Shown here: piece by piece, positions 10,560 through 21,205 of the stretch
Layout: each line of letters opens with the position of its first letter
Numbering within the stretch: position 1 is the stretch's first letter
Assembly (NCBI GenBank): GCA_963920575.1
Contig: OY986969.1
Location: 6,086,001-6,150,000, forward strand
Length of the DNA stretch: 64,000 bases
From: Narthecium ossifragum
Taxonomy: Eukaryota; Streptophyta; Magnoliopsida; Dioscoreales; Nartheciaceae
Direction of reading: 5' to 3'
The notes under the pieces: generated by a model
Databases searched by the model: none
Seen by the model: the letters and a program-made list of their open reading frames with translations, nothing else
What the model was told of the DNA's origin: nothing
Made by a program: the position numbers and the translations under genes

Positions 10560-11944
10560 AGCAAGGGCATGAACCTCATTTATCAACTTCAATGAATGAC
10601 TCTCAAGCATCACTTCATCATGCCCCTCATGATCCCTCAAGTTCTTTGCCATCTTCCAAGGAAAATGAGCCTATTTCACTCGACCCATTACCAACCAAAA
10701 CATACATTTCAAGGGCTCCATACCCTTAAGCACTAGTTGATCCTCAAGCCACATCCCAACCTTGGAAGAGTGGAAAGTATGAGGAAATGCTAGAACTTTT
10801 TAAGAAGGTCCACATCAACCTTCCCTTGTTGGATGCCATTAAGCAAGTGCCTTCTTATGCCAAATTTTTGAAGGACTTGTGTACTCATAAGAGGCAATCC
10901 AAGTCTCATGTCTCTAAAAAGCTCTTCCTAACTGAGCAAGTTAGCTCGATTCTTCAACTCGATCTACCTCCGAAATTGAGAGACCCCGGCACTCCTACTA
11001 TTTCTTGCATCATAGGAGATCAATTGATTGAGGGGGCTCTTCTTGATTTAGGAGCTAGTGTGAATCTTATGCCATACTCCTTGTTTTGTAAGTTTGGCTT
11101 AGGAGAGCTCAAGCCGACCTCCATGACGTTGCAATTAGCCGATAGATCTATCAAAACACCACGGGGTGTCCTTGAAGATATACTAGTCAAGGTCGATAGT
11201 TGTGTCTTCCCGGTCGACTTCGTTGTGCTTGACATGGAACCGGGTCTTAGATATAGGAAGTCCATTCCCATCATACTTGGACGACCATTCTTGGCTACGG
11301 CCAATGCATGCATCAATTGTAGGAGTGGCATCATGACCGTTACCTTCGGGAATATGGAATTGAAATTAAATATTTTTGATGCTGCTAAACAATCTATGCA
11401 TGGGAATGAATGTTTTATGGTCGATTCTTTAGTGGATGATGATATTGGTGATGAATGTGCTAATGATGTGATGGTTGCAAATTTTGATATAGATGATACT
11501 TGTGAATCATGTGTCGATGCTTGGAATGATCATGATGATGAGGAATGCTTGAATGAATTACTTGGTAATGATAAAGAGGTTGATGATGATTGTTATGATA
11601 TTAATCTTTCGGTATATCAACCATTTTATGAAGACATACCCAAGTACGAAGAGGATGTTTATGATATTAATATGCCCATCTATGAGGTTTTTGGTGAGGA
11701 GATATCAATTGTTGCCAACTCCTATGATATTAATATGCCTATCTATGAGGTGTTTTGGGAGGACATAACTAAGGTTGATGAGCCAAGTTTGGTTGTTTTC
11801 CAAGAAAGGTTATCAATCCCTCATGTTTGGGATGATGAAGGCCAATATATGTTACCGGCATTAGAGACTTTTGAAATTTTGGATGAGGTCTTGCCCATTC
11901 TTAAATGTGATTATATAGGCGATGATTGTGTGACCCCTTGGTGA
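10487..11944 (+). pseudogene. Element A aspartic protease with long acidic repeat tail
   Basis: Continues gag after the frameshift and contains one in-frame TAA at 10727-10729. From 10787 the frame is open for 385 residues. The retropepsin active site reads DLGAS at residues 87-91 and the second conserved block is IILGRPFLATANACI. Beyond about residue 205 the protein is an acidic tail with three copies of a YDIN(M/L)P-IYEVF-like unit (near residues 285, 298 and 314). RT should follow protease in an autonomous element, but here the frame stops and no RT is found anywhere in element A. Processing of gag is the family role of the protease; the tail has no known function. Confidence 0.87.
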
Positions 11945-12596
11945 AGGCATGCCTTTGATTTGTCACCTTCCACATCTTCCTCCACAATAATATTTGGCAC
12001 AACACTAGCATTGCTCATCTCGAATGCCGCCCCATTTCCCGCGTTCATGCATACATTCATTCGGCCTTATAAAACCGTTAATAAAAAACGTGACATCTTT
12101 TGTGCTAAAATGGACATAAGGTTAAAATGGCTTGTGATGAAAGAAATGTGGTTTTATCATTGGCATTTAAATAAAGTTCTTCGAAAATGGCTTCGATCTC
12201 GCATTTCTAGATGCGACCACCATTTAGAGGGGACATCGAAATTTTATGGGTGAGCTTGCATTATGTCGAGCTAGAGACGATAAATTTAGCGCTTGGTGGG
12301 AGGCAACCCATCCTTTCTTCGTATTTTTCTGTTTTTGTTTGTTATTTCTTCTTTGCATGATTGATTGTTTTTCCCATTCTTTGCATGTTTGATTTTGGTG
12401 TGTTTTTGATTTGATCTTTGTTGGAATAATTGTGATGTCAAGATGATATGTTGAATTTGTGGGATGATTGATGTTTTGTTTGGTTTGGAGGGCTGTTTTG
12501 GTGGTATTTTCATGCCTAAGGAGCCTAGTATTCATGTTTGGGGTGTATGGGGCGAATTCCCAGGTTTTCAGCCCAGTTTTGCATTTTGGTACATAA
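11945..12596 (+). other. Element A linker with conserved GGGAGGCAACCCA motif
   Basis: 11960-12253 holds a short readable stretch (WLRSRISRC context) related to the C-terminal end of the element C protein (RRWLLSRLCRC). At 12281-12310 is TTTAGCGCTTGGTGGGAGGC followed by AACCCA, matching 39701-39730 in element C on the other strand. I recall the same motif after the coding region in other Athila/Tat-like elements. The rest, to 12596, is T-rich non-coding sequence. Confidence 0.7.
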
Positions 12597-13020
12597 AAGA
12601 TCGATCCTCCAAGCGGTGAGGATCGATCCTTTATGTCCGATTGAATGTACGCTGGAACCTGGGGGCGAGTGATCGATCCTTCAATACCTCATGATCGATC
12701 ATTTTTGCGAATTTATTCGTGGCAGAGGGTTGGTTTTGAGAAGATCGATCCTTCTATCCCTCATGATCGATCATTTTTGCGAATTTATTCGTGACAGAGG
12801 GATGGTTTCTGGATGATCGATCCTTGAGCATAGAAAGATTGATCTTACTTACTTATACACGTCAGCACGACTTAAGTGAGAACCGTTATGATGCTGCCAC
12901 GTGTTCAAAAGATCGATCTTCCCTCTCTCAAGAGATCGATCTTTTGCGGGGATGGTTAAAAAAATATATAGCCGCGGGAGATCGACTTAGGGCCCCAAGC
13001 CCTAAGATCGATCATCTCTC
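12597..13020 (+). promoter_or_regulatory. Internal GATCGATC array upstream of ORF2
   Basis: About ten GATCGATC sites (12600-13015) with the same flanks as the LTR array, including GATCGATCATTTTTGCG followed by a variant of the LTR phrase GTGACAGA. A TATATAG string at 12965-12971 sits in it, followed by a C-rich leader and ORF2. Element C has an equivalent internal array at the same place. A second promoter for ORF2 is an inference. Confidence 0.55.
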
Positions 13021-13441
13021 CCCCTTCCCCTGTTCGCCCCGTCGCCACCTCTCTTCTTCGCCGCCTCCAACCGGTGCGCCACCCACTCCTCCGGCCGAAT
13101 TTCACCGCCGCCGACCTTCCCAAGGTGTCCGCGACCACCCTCCACTTCCCTTCGCCACTCGATCGAGCTCCCGTCCCCCACATTTACCCCACCTCCTCTC
13201 ACATCTCCGTGATCGGCGGGATCCTTTCGCCTCCGACGCAAATCGCCGCCGCCCTCCACCTCCCAGTGCCTCCACTACCCCTCCCCTTCACTCCACTTCC
13301 CTCAATCCACCCCGGCGCCGTCCACATTTCGTCATCACCTTCCATCGAGCCGCCGGTGCCGCCTCATCCTTCAAGCTCGTCGTCGCCGGCCATCTTTGTG
13401 GTTCCACTTCACCCCAAGGCATATCCTCTCCATTCACCTCG

Positions 13442-14838
13442 ATGGTTCGCAAGCATACCGCCGCCATCAAGAAGGCCGCCGGGAAGGGCAAGGCTGCGGC
13501 ATCCTCTCCTTCTTCCTCACCAGCCGGGCAAGCTTCTTCCACACCATCATCGTAGGCGGCATCCTCTTCATCTTCCTCTGGGCCGGCCACTGATTCACCT
13601 TCTCCTCCTACACGGCCGGTCCGTGCCTCGCGTGCCCCTGCCACTTCATCCACAGCTCCGACAGCTTCCAAGAGGAAAGCCTCCGCTGCCCCTTCGTCAT
13701 CCAATCCGCGCCGATCCAAGAAGCTGAAGAAGCCCATGCCCTCCACTGCACCCACTGATGTTCGAGGCCTAGATCCGCAGTGGCGACGGGAGGTAAAACT
13801 TGAGTACACCTTTGACGTATCCTTCTTCCACACGATCGAGCATGCGCAAGATTCCGTCGCCACACTGGAAGCCCGCGGTTGGCTGCCCTTCTGCACCCCC
13901 TCCACCACTGTTTACCCACGGCTGGCCTGCATGTTCTACCAGAACATGAAGGCTATTCCCTGCGGTAATGAGAGGGACGAGGCTGGTGATGCCCCGAGCC
14001 GGGCCTTGGGCTTCACTTCGATCATTGACGGCGAGGATATCACGTTCACTGCCCGGGACGTGGCTGCACTCTTGGGTGTCCCTCGCCACTCCCCTGGTCT
14101 CCACCGAGCCACCCCTGAGGAGCTGCCTCATGAGGTGGATGCCCAGCTGCTTCTCCACCCAGATCGCACAGGAGAGGGCAAATTTGTGCGGGCAGAGCTG
14201 CCCCCTCAGATGTGGTTGATCGACGATATCTTTCGCCGAAACATTTACCAAACTGGCCACCCCAGTATAGGACTGGCAAGTGGTTGTGTTCACTATGGTT
14301 TTTGGCTAAGTCATGGTCGATCGACTTGGCCCAGTAGGTCATCGAGGACATGTCCCAGTTTTATTGTGGAGCGGTTCGGGACCGATCGGACAGTTTTAAC
14401 GATAAACTCGTCCCGCACCCCTGCCTTATTTCGGCTTTTCTCGCTAGCCAGGACCTAGTCCCTGAGGGCGAGCCTACTGTTTCGGACGCGGCCTTCAGGT
14501 TTGCCCGCTTCGGTAAGGCCACCTGGGCCAAGGTCCTTAGCCATATGAGGAGAGCCGCCCATCCTCGTCCTCAGCCGAGACCCAGTAGGACCCAGTCGAC
14601 CCCAGAGTTCGGGCCTGTTGAGCACCCGACTATGGGTGAGATCTATAGGGAGCATCGGGCATTCCAGGACGCGGTGCTGCAGCAGTTGGACGCGGTAGAC
14701 GCGCGCATCGGCGCCCTACACCAGGTCACGTCGAGTATCCTTGCCCGTCTCGACGCCATCCACCCTCCTCCTCCACCTGTCACAGATCTCGCTTCTTCCC
14801 ATCCGTTTACTTGTTCAGAGCCGGCACCTCAGGGATGA
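13442..14838 (+). pseudogene. Element A ORF2, GC-rich, plant-transposon-protein-like
   Basis: Starts MVRKHTAAIKKAAGKGKAA, a basic Ala/Ser/Pro-rich N-terminus, then a folded region (EARGWLPFC, ARLACMFYQNM-like, LGFTSIIDGEDITFTARDVA, ALLGVPR). This resembles the putative plant transposon protein domain often found beside Athila-type elements. The C-terminal part (14350-14838) has a helical segment (FQDAVLQQLDAVDARIGAL). Breaks: TAG at 13553, a frameshift near 14260 and TAG at 14335. I see no membrane segment, so an envelope role is not supported. The high GC content differs sharply from the AT-rich flanks. Element C keeps only the start of a matching ORF (MRPKKKLAAKK). Confidence 0.65.
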
Positions 14839-16650
14839 TAGACTATATCTAGGGGTATTTTCTGTATTTTCTGGATGGTTGGAGTGTATCTCTTTTTGTG
14901 TTTGGAGGGTGGGTAACTTTTTGTACTCCATTGCTCCACTTTTGTATATGGTTAACATCATTGATAGTGGATATATATACATGATTTTTGGCGGTGGGGG
15001 TGTGCCCCGGGTGTGTGTGTGTATGTGTAGATGTGGCTATGTAACTGATAAAGATGGATGGATGGATGCTTGTAAATGATGGTTGGATGTAGTTACATTT
15101 ATGTATTTCAATTTGAACATGTTGGATGCAAATGGCATCTTTGTACAGCCCTTGGGCGTATTGAATAAATAGAGGGAATGCTGCCCAATTTTTCTCAAAA
15201 TTTTTCATATCTCTTCTTTGATTTCCATAATGCTATGGGTGGTATTTGCTCTATGTTTTTACAGGGCATACGAGCTATGGATAGCAACGCAAAATACGAC
15301 ATTTTGACATCACAACAATACTGTTTTTCACGACTAACCTTGACCCTAACTCCTTTGATACATGTCGTCAAGGTTACATTTTCGTCCATTTCGTCACAAG
15401 GTTATCTCTATACTTTACCCTTCTTCCGTGCTTGAGGACAAACACGCTTAAGTTAGGGGGTATGATTGCATCATGTTTATAGATAACCTGTGATCGATGT
15501 ACAGTTAATCACACGTTTATTTGATTGGTAAATATGCGAAAAATTTTCAACTCTTATGTTAGCATGGATGACTATTGCATAATTCATCTTGATTCCCATG
15601 CTTTGTAAAATTTGGTGAATCATTTCATGAGTAGTGTTATTCTTCTACTTTAATTCTTCTTGTCATGCATTAAGGACATTTAAGTGATCCAATCCACTTG
15701 TGCACTTACACTTGTATGAGGGGGCAAGTAGTGTTTGATTGGGGGACCTTGATAGATTGAGAGTCCAAAGCTATTTACACTCGATTGAGATGACTTGTAG
15801 TAGGGTTCGAAGCCAAGTTAGAGGCCGAGAGCCAGGTTAATAAAAGTGACTAGTCTTGATTCGTAGCCTTCTAGGCTCGAGTAGTTAGATCCGAGGGGTG
15901 CTTCAACATCTAATGCCCCAAAGCCATCTGGCGTGGGAGTCATTGATCTAACACTCGTTAAATGGGTCTAGTAGAAAGCTTAAGGGATCAAGGCATTGCA
16001 CGGTCACGCTAGTATCAATTAAAAGCTTGTTGGTCAGCTGTGATTCGTGGCCTGCTAGGTTCGGGAAATTAAGCCCGTGGGGTGCCTCAACACCTAGTGC
16101 CCTTAGGTCATCTGACCAAGGAGTCACTGGCCTAAATCCTGTTACATGGACCTAGTAGAAAGCCTAAGGGATCATGGCATTGCACGACCACTGGTTTAGT
16201 TAAAAAAAAAAGAAAAAAAAAGAAAGAAGAACAAAGATTTTACTTTAAATAAAACTTGTCATTTGTTCAACCGGTGTAAAGCACTAAGGATGTCTAGTTT
16301 TGATGGGAACCCTACTTGAATGACTACGAGACCCCGAATACTTGAGTAGCAACTTTCACTACACGGATTACTTAGATGAGCTTTAATCTTGTTCAAGTGC
16401 TTTGAAGTGTTTGAATGATGCTATTAATGGAATTATTCGCTTGCATTTTACTTGTGCTATGAGTTGATGGATGGAGCTATGCATTTGAATCTATGTGTGC
16501 ATAGGAATGAATTTTGATCGTATAAGAACCGAAGCTACTTGAGAAGTGACTAATTGTTGATCGGGGGATTGCTCTTTTTGAGTATCTTATTTCTCCTCTT
16601 TCCCTTCTAGTTATTTTTCTTTTGCTTTGCTCGAGGACTAGCAAAGTTCA
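14839..16650 (+). other. Element A 3' non-coding region with internal PPT copy and tandem pair
   Basis: No coding potential. At 15428-15464 lies CTTGAGGACAAACACGC, then TTAAGTTAGGGGGTATG, a near copy of the true polypurine tract. At about 15845-16025 and 16035-16200 a block of roughly 180 bp is repeated (TCGTAGCCTTCTAGGCTCG, TGCCCCAAAGCCATCTG, then AGGCATTGCACGG). Element C has the homologous pair at about 37640-38020 on the other strand. A short GT-rich stretch is at 15005-15030 and an A/G-rich run is at 16200-16235. Confidence 0.75.
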
Positions 16651-16662
16651 AGTTAGGGGGTG
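16651..16662 (+). other. Element A 3' polypurine tract
   Basis: AGTTAGGGGGTG ends immediately before the 3' LTR and is preceded by GCTCGAGGACTAGCAAAG. It is the expected plus-strand primer site. The same block precedes the element C 3' LTR. Confidence 0.88.
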
Positions 16663-18309
16663 TGATAAGACGTGAAAAGTGCATAAATCACCCTTTTAAC
16701 TTGGCCTTGTTAGTCTCCGAGCAAGGCCTTACTGATGGATTTTACCCTATTACAGGTACAAGTGCCCCCAACGAGGATTGGATCAAGTTCCGAGCTTAAA
16801 CGACGTCATTCGGGCCAGTTTTTATGAAGAAGATCGATCCTGTATGGAAGAAGGATCGATCCTTTGAAGTGCTTTAAGAAGGAGCCAATCAGAACAACAA
16901 GGATCGATCCTAAGGCATGAGAGGATCGATCATTTTTGCGCATTTTCTCAGTGACAGAACGCAAGTTCTGAAGGATCGATCTTCACCCATGATAGGATCG
17001 ATCACTTTTGCGCATTTTCCCAGTGACAGAACGCAAATTCTATAGGATCGATCTCCACACACTGGAGGATCGATCTTCATCGGGGCGAAGCCAGAATTCA
17101 AGAAGAAAAGATCGATCCTTTCCTATGGGAGGATCGATCCTTCACGGGACCAGCGATCACACGAAGCGAATGATCGATCCTTCACCCTATGAGGATCGAT
17201 CCTTTGATGCCAGCCGAGCAAAATCAATGGCCCAGATCTAATCCGAGTGGGGGGAGGCTTGTTGACTATAAATAGACCCCTTAGGGGGGATTTTAGGGAG
17301 TCTTCTCTTAGTTTTCTCCAGCCCTTCTAGGTTTCTTACCCAATTGAGAGGAGGACTTCTTGGAGGGAATCCATGGGAGGGGAGCTTCATCAACCTCCAT
17401 CCATGGATCCAACCAAGATGAGTAGCTAACTTCCTATCTCTTGGGATTTCCATGTAGTTGTAGGATTCTTTTGTAGTTTTCTTAGGGTTTTGATGTGTAA
17501 CCTTTAGGGATGATCTATTGTATGGATTTGAGCATTATTTCTCTATCTTTGTACATGGATTTCATTTGATGAATGGATGAATGCCTTTCTTTGGTATGAG
17601 TTAGAACTTGTGCATGATAGGTGTTTGTTGTTATGCCCCAATGAGTTGGATGTGCTAGAAACACATCCAAATCTATTGGGAGGATTATTAGCCCTAGATT
17701 AGAGATTAGGGATGCTAGAACCATCCCTATCTCTCTAATCAAAGGATCCATTCTATCTTTCTCTTGCATTGGATTCGAGGTGCTAGAACCATCTCGATCC
17801 AATGCCCGACTCCATGCAATATCTTTTTCTTGCGACGAATCGATCTTAATCGAAGGTTCGTTAGCGACGATAGAAGCTAATCACTCATTCGTCGACTTTG
17901 TGAATGTGATTATTTCCGGCGGATGATCCTAAACCGACTTCCGTTGAGCGATAAGTGAGGCTAACCACCCGCTTGTCGACTTCTTGATTTCGATCGTCCC
18001 AATTGGATTACACACCTCAATTCCTTAGGAGGCTACACTAGAACCTACAATGAAATGGAGATCCCAAGACCTCTCTATATTAGTTATCTTTCTTTTCACT
18101 TAGTTAATTACTTTAATAGTCATTAATCCAAAACCAAAATCATTTTAGCTAGTTGTTTGGAGTTATCTATCGAGTACGTCAGTCATTTCTCATTTCCCTG
18201 CGGATCGACCCGGACTCCCGCTAGCTACGTAGTAGTTAGTAGGATTCGGTATAAATTGTAATCTTTGACGCCCTAGTCACTTTTAACGACGAGTGGTTTG
18301 GGCGCGTCA
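16663..18309 (+). repeat. Element A 3' LTR
   Basis: 1647 bp, the same length as the 5' LTR. Differences seen by eye include G/A near 16892, changes in the array near 16978-17050, T/C near 17167 and T/C near 18180. All are substitutions. It is followed by the CAAAG target duplication. Confidence 0.93.
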
Positions 18310-18314
18310 CAAAG

Positions 18315-18660
18315 CATTTAGTTTCCTATAATCTATGCAAACACGCCATTCCGTAGTCTGACGCATCGGGATCTGATCACCGTTCTCATTTTCTACAACT
18401 GTTAAACCGGATTTGTTAGGAACGACTTGTGTAGGGCTAACCCACTGGCTATCAAAAATTGGGTAAATAATACCGGCATCCAAAAGTTTCACTACCTCTT
18501 TCTTCACCACCTCTTTCATATTAGGATTAAGGCGGCGTTGTATTTCCGTAACAGTTTTAGATTCATCCTCGAGATGAATCTTATGCATGCAAATCGAAGG
18601 GTCAATACCTTTCAAAATATTTTTTAGCGTTTTAGGCAGCGGTTTTAATTCTAAATTAGG
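18315..18660 (-). pseudogene. Element B RT, N-terminal half
   Basis: Minus-strand frame with DPSICMHKIHLEDESK, EVVKLLDAGIIYPI, SQWVSPTQVVPNKSG and RVCIDYRKLNAL, the classic start of a Ty3/gypsy RT after the protease linker. Element A is inserted right after KLNAL, and the reading frame resumes at 6966 once element A and one CAAAG copy are set aside. Confidence 0.88.
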
Positions 18661-18748
18661 TGGTGCTTTCAGTGAAGAAGTGCTGGAGTAGAAGAGAGCG
18701 GTTGAAGGAGTTCAACCATTCAAGAAACAGATTCAATCGCCGCTGTGT

Positions 18749-19350
18749 CTAGACCGATTGATCAGCCGTCTGGCCTATTGATCGATATATTTGAGATGTG
18801 TGTTGTGATGTCATCTTCGATTGTGTAATTTCTAACATAACATCATCATCATTATCAGAGTCATAATCATGCAAAATATCAGAGAATTCATCAAACATCA
18901 TGGTATGTGATCTAGTATCGATACATTCAGCCAAAGTATCACTATTATAACATTCAAGATCATCATGCTCAGGCAAGCATGCAATTTTGAAAATATTCAA
19001 TTTCACATGCATATATCCAAACGAAACATCCATAACATCAGTTCGATAATTTATGCAGGCATTTGCTGTCACCAAAAAGGGACGTCCTAAGATAATAGGT
19101 ACAATCTTTTTGCAGTGGACAACATGCTCCATATCCAAGACAACAAAGTCAACAGGAAAGAAGAAATTGTCCATCTTAACTAAAACATCTTCTAATATAC
19201 CTCTTGAAGTCTTAATAGATCTATCAGCTAATTGCAGAATTACTGATGTCTTTTTAAGCTCTCCCATACCAAATTCTTTATAAAGATAATAGGGCATAAG
19301 GTTTACACTGGCAGCTAAATCAAGAAGGGCACCATCTATATGATAGTCTC
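18749..19350 (-). pseudogene. Element B aspartic protease with altered active site
   Basis: Retropepsin-like domain: GALLDLAASVNLMPYYLY near 19270-19330, then LQLADRSIKTSRGILEDVLV and IILGRPFLVTANACI. The active site reads DLAAS where element A has DLGAS, so the invariant Gly is Ala. A frameshift near 19345 separates it from gag. An acidic tail follows at about 18850-18970. Confidence 0.82.
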
Positions 19351-21205
19351 CTATACAATAAGGTGATCTTTCAGTTTGGGCAGTGTATCATGTTTCAGAA
19401 TTGAACTAACTTGCTCAGTGAGAAAAATCTTTTTGGATACTTTGGATTTGGCTTGGCATTTATGGGTACATAGATCTTTTCTATTAACTTTTTTAAAGGT
19501 TTCAAGGATTTCTTCGGCAGTCTTTCGGGATTTCAACGTTGAAGAAGGGTCCTTGAGGGCTGCTAGAAAAGGTACTTTTGGAACATATTTAGCTAGGTCA
19601 TGCTCTCTAGAATTAGTTGGATCATAATCAGGTGGAAGAAGAGGGTCATCTCGAGACGGTCGATTGATCGTCGGATCGGGCGATTGATCGTCCGAACTGA
19701 TAGGCTCACCAATTTGATTATTTACGGTTTTTCCACTTCTAAGGGTCACAACAGCTTTTGCACTCTCAAAGTTCCGACCTTCTACATAATGCTGACCTCT
19801 AGGGTTGGTCACAGGTTGACTTGGCAAGTGACCTTCCTCTCTCTTGGCTACCGTGTCAACTAGTTGCCCAACTTGAGTCTCAAGTTTAACAATGGATTGG
19901 GTATTAGAATTACATTGGTTCTCCATTCTATAAACATTATTCTGAATTTTAGAAATATCACTTTTTAGGCCACTTCTCATTCCACTTAAATTTTCATTTA
20001 TGGATGAAAGGATGGAACTCAAAGTGGGTTCAGGGTAGTTTGGCCCGGAGGGGCTGAAGTTGGTTGTGAAGGTACCCAGGATTTGAATTTGCAGAAGTTT
20101 TAGATGGGTATTTGAAAACAGAAGGATTAGCTGTATCGTTTTGTCCTTGAAAGTTACTTGACTGTTTCGGCTTCCAACTAAAATTAGGATGATTTCTCCA
20201 ACCTGAATTATAGGTATTAGAATAAGGATTATTTTGAGGTTTGGAAAAACTATAAGTCGTATTAACTTGTTCCTGAACAAAGTCAAGGAAATTGGGAGCT
20301 AAGTGACAATCAGTGATGTGATGATCAGAGCTAAGACAAAGGGCACAGGTCTCAGAAGAAGTGTGAGGTAATTGTTGAGTAAGAGTTTGACATGTTTTCA
20401 ACTGATTTAAATCTTTAGTTAGGAGGGCTACATGTGCTGAGAGACTTTGGACTTCAGAAATTTCATGAATTCCCCGAGAATTACAAGCAGTGGTGGACCG
20501 ACTCCAAGAATTTTCAGCAAGCTTGTTATACATTTCCCAAAGAGCAGTCCATGGCTTACTAAGAACAACACCTCCGCAGCATGTTTCAACCATTGTCATA
20601 TAACAATCATTAAGACCATTATAAAATGAATGGGCTAACTGCCACTCAGGTACCTCTTGATGGGGACACTCTCTAAGAAGATTCTTAAATCTTTCCCAAG
20701 CTTCATGAAACATCTCATCTTCATTTTGCTTAAAAAAGATAATCATTAAACAATAGTTTTGAGTTTTAATGATAGGAAAATATTTTTTAAGGAAGGCATC
20801 CTGAAGTTGATCCCATGTTGAAATCCAATTTGGAGCTAAGGTTTGAAGCCAATGTTTAGCCTTGTCTTTCAAAGAAAAAGGGGAGAGCTTGAGTCTAAAG
20901 ACATCATCATAAAAATGCTGAAGTTTGAACATGGACAGAATTTCAAGAAAACTAGCAATGTGTTCATAGGGATCCTCGCTCTCACGCCCATAGAAAGAAG
21001 GCAGAGCTGTAATCCAGTTAGGCTTAATGTCATAATGTGTAGCATTAATGGCAGATGGGTTGATACGAGAACCATAACTGTAAGGCCCAGGTAGAAAGTG
21101 ATTCATAATTGGGACTTCTCTATTATTGTTATTATTACCACACCTACTCATATTAGCATTAAGGTCAATGACGCGTCCCTCGTTTTCAGCCATTAAAGAT
21201 TGCAA
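19351..21205 (-). pseudogene. gag: Element B gag, frameshifted
   Basis: The 391-residue frame starting at 21205 has the gag domain (LPSFYGRESEDPYEHI, FRLKLSPFSLKDKAKHWL, KKYFPIIKTQ) and a CCHC knuckle C-AL-C-LSSD-H-HITD-C. A frameshift near 20080-20100 moves to the frame ending at 19351, which carries IVKLETQVGQLVDTVA, AVVTLRSGKTV and LTEQVSSIL. The layout is as in element A gag, but the sequence is clearly diverged. Confidence 0.87.

Larger units (their letters stand above)
6972..18309 (+). mobile_element. Element A: young non-autonomous Athila-like LTR retrotransposon
   Basis: Complete 11,338-bp element flanked by CAAAG at 6967-6971 and 18310-18314. Both LTRs are 1647 bp, begin TGATAAGACGTG, end GCGCGTCA and differ at only about a dozen positions by eye. 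Inside are a tRNA-Asp primer site, gag, an aspartic protease with a long acidic tail, a palindrome array, a GC-rich second ORF, about 1.8 kb of non-coding DNA with an internal polypurine-tract copy, and the 3' polypurine tract. There is no RT, RNase H or integrase, so mobility must have depended on enzymes from another element. It is inserted in the RT gene of element B. Confidence 0.93.

Noticed and set aside
12791..13400. Pro/Ser/Arg-rich frame ahead of ORF2
   Set aside because: It runs through the palindrome array and a C-rich leader. Only the part from the Met at 13442 shows protein-like composition shared with element C.
15005..15030. GT-rich microsatellite
   Set aside because: Too short and impure to list as a repeat of note.
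14839..15440. Short frames after ORF2
   Set aside because: No protein-like composition or similarity to element C; treated as non-coding.
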